Part shown: piece by piece, positions 63,918-64,000 of the stretch
Layout: each line of letters begins with the position of its first letter
Numbering within the stretch: the first letter of the stretch is position 1
DNA from: Flexivirga caeni
GTDB taxonomy: Bacteria; Actinomycetota; Actinomycetes; Actinomycetales; Dermatophilaceae
Assembly: GCF_003724155.1 (NCBI RefSeq)
Contig: NZ_RJJQ01000011.1
Coordinates: 124,001 to 188,000 of the forward strand
DNA length: 64,000 nucleotides
Reading direction: 5' to 3'
Translations under genes and position numbers: made by a program
Notes under the pieces: model-generated
Seen by the model: the letters and a program-made list of their open reading frames with translations, nothing else
The model's database searches: none
Told to the model about the DNA's origin: nothing

Positions 63918-64000
63918 GTGTCCGGAGCGGAACTGATCGCGGCGCTGGCCCGGCGCGGAGACACCGTCGCGGTGGCCGAGTCATTGACCGGCGGCCTGGT
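63918..64000 (+). CDS. CinA C-terminal-type nicotinamide-nucleotide amidohydrolase, partial at the window end
   Basis: It begins 2 bp after the pgsA stop with a GTG and reads MSGAELIAALARRGDTVAVA then ESLTGGL, the conserved start of PncC/CinA-C proteins, which hydrolyse nicotinamide mononucleotide in NAD salvage. Only 27 codons lie in the window. Such a gene normally follows pgsA and precedes the clgR/recA region. Confidence 0.85.
   Translation, partial: MSGAELIAALARRGDTVAVAESLTGGL

Overview
The window is high-GC chromosomal DNA from an actinobacterium. The gene content and order suggest the Micrococcales, perhaps the Dermacoccaceae or Intrasporangiaceae; the family is an inference and was not tested. 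The core order ileS, folC, DUF4233, ndk, rpsO, pnp, dapB, thyA, dapA, rnj, ftsK, rimO, pgsA, cinA is the conserved actinobacterial backbone that usually leads towards recA. RNase J, an Rpf-type muralytic enzyme under a c-di-AMP riboswitch, a SAM-IV riboswitch and a T-box in front of ileS all fit Actinomycetota. No tRNA, rRNA, CRISPR array, transposase or phage gene was seen.

Layout. 0-3 kb: a PucR-type regulator and a nitrilase-family amidohydrolase, convergent across a repeat-rich gap. 3-13.7 kb: T-box-ileS-GNAT-folC-DUF4233-uppP as one overlapping chain, a membrane protein, ndk, a cobalamin riboswitch with a secreted toroid-repeat protein, a MarR regulator and rpsO. 13.9-16.4 kb: pnp. 16.4-34.2 kb: an accessory block between pnp and dapB with an RNA methyltransferase and kinase pair, a NarL-type two-component system next to an ABC exporter, a MocR-controlled amine and omega-amino-acid catabolic cluster (two aldehyde dehydrogenases, a class III aminotransferase, an FAD oxidase), an HD protein, a CtaG-like protein and a DHA2 exporter. 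34.2-43 kb: dapB, a glutamine amidotransferase, a phosphatase, a GNAT, a flavin reductase, a DHFR-Nudix fusion, thyA, dapA and rnj. 43-48.8 kb: a second accessory block with a kinase flanked by repeats, Rpf, a SAM-IV-controlled class V aminotransferase, a secreted protein and a GNAT gene with a broken partial duplicate. 48.9-52.4 kb: ftsK and a membrane protein. 52.4-60.1 kb: a complete kdpFABCDE potassium-uptake operon. 60.3-64 kb: a dipeptidase, rimO, pgsA and the start of a cinA-type gene.

Four riboswitch-class leaders lie within 45 kb: T-box (ileS), cobalamin (11.2 kb), c-di-AMP (45.1 kb) and SAM-IV (47.0 kb).

The most unusual content is a set of small palindromic elements. One of about 50 bp occurs three times. 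Two copies lie in frame inside essential or conserved genes (ileS, rimO) and add about 18-20 residues to each protein; the third ends beside the ribosome binding site of rnj. Two further families share a doubled-arm design: two tandem 11-14 bp units, a spacer, then two inverted units. The CCGAGCGGGGTAC family brackets a kinase gene, and the GAGAGGACCC family sits in convergent gaps. A fourth family, GAGTATGCC hairpins, has three copies between genes. A CRP/GlxR-like site followed by a perfect 17-bp hairpin with a T-rich tail between thyA and dapA looks like a small RNA gene.
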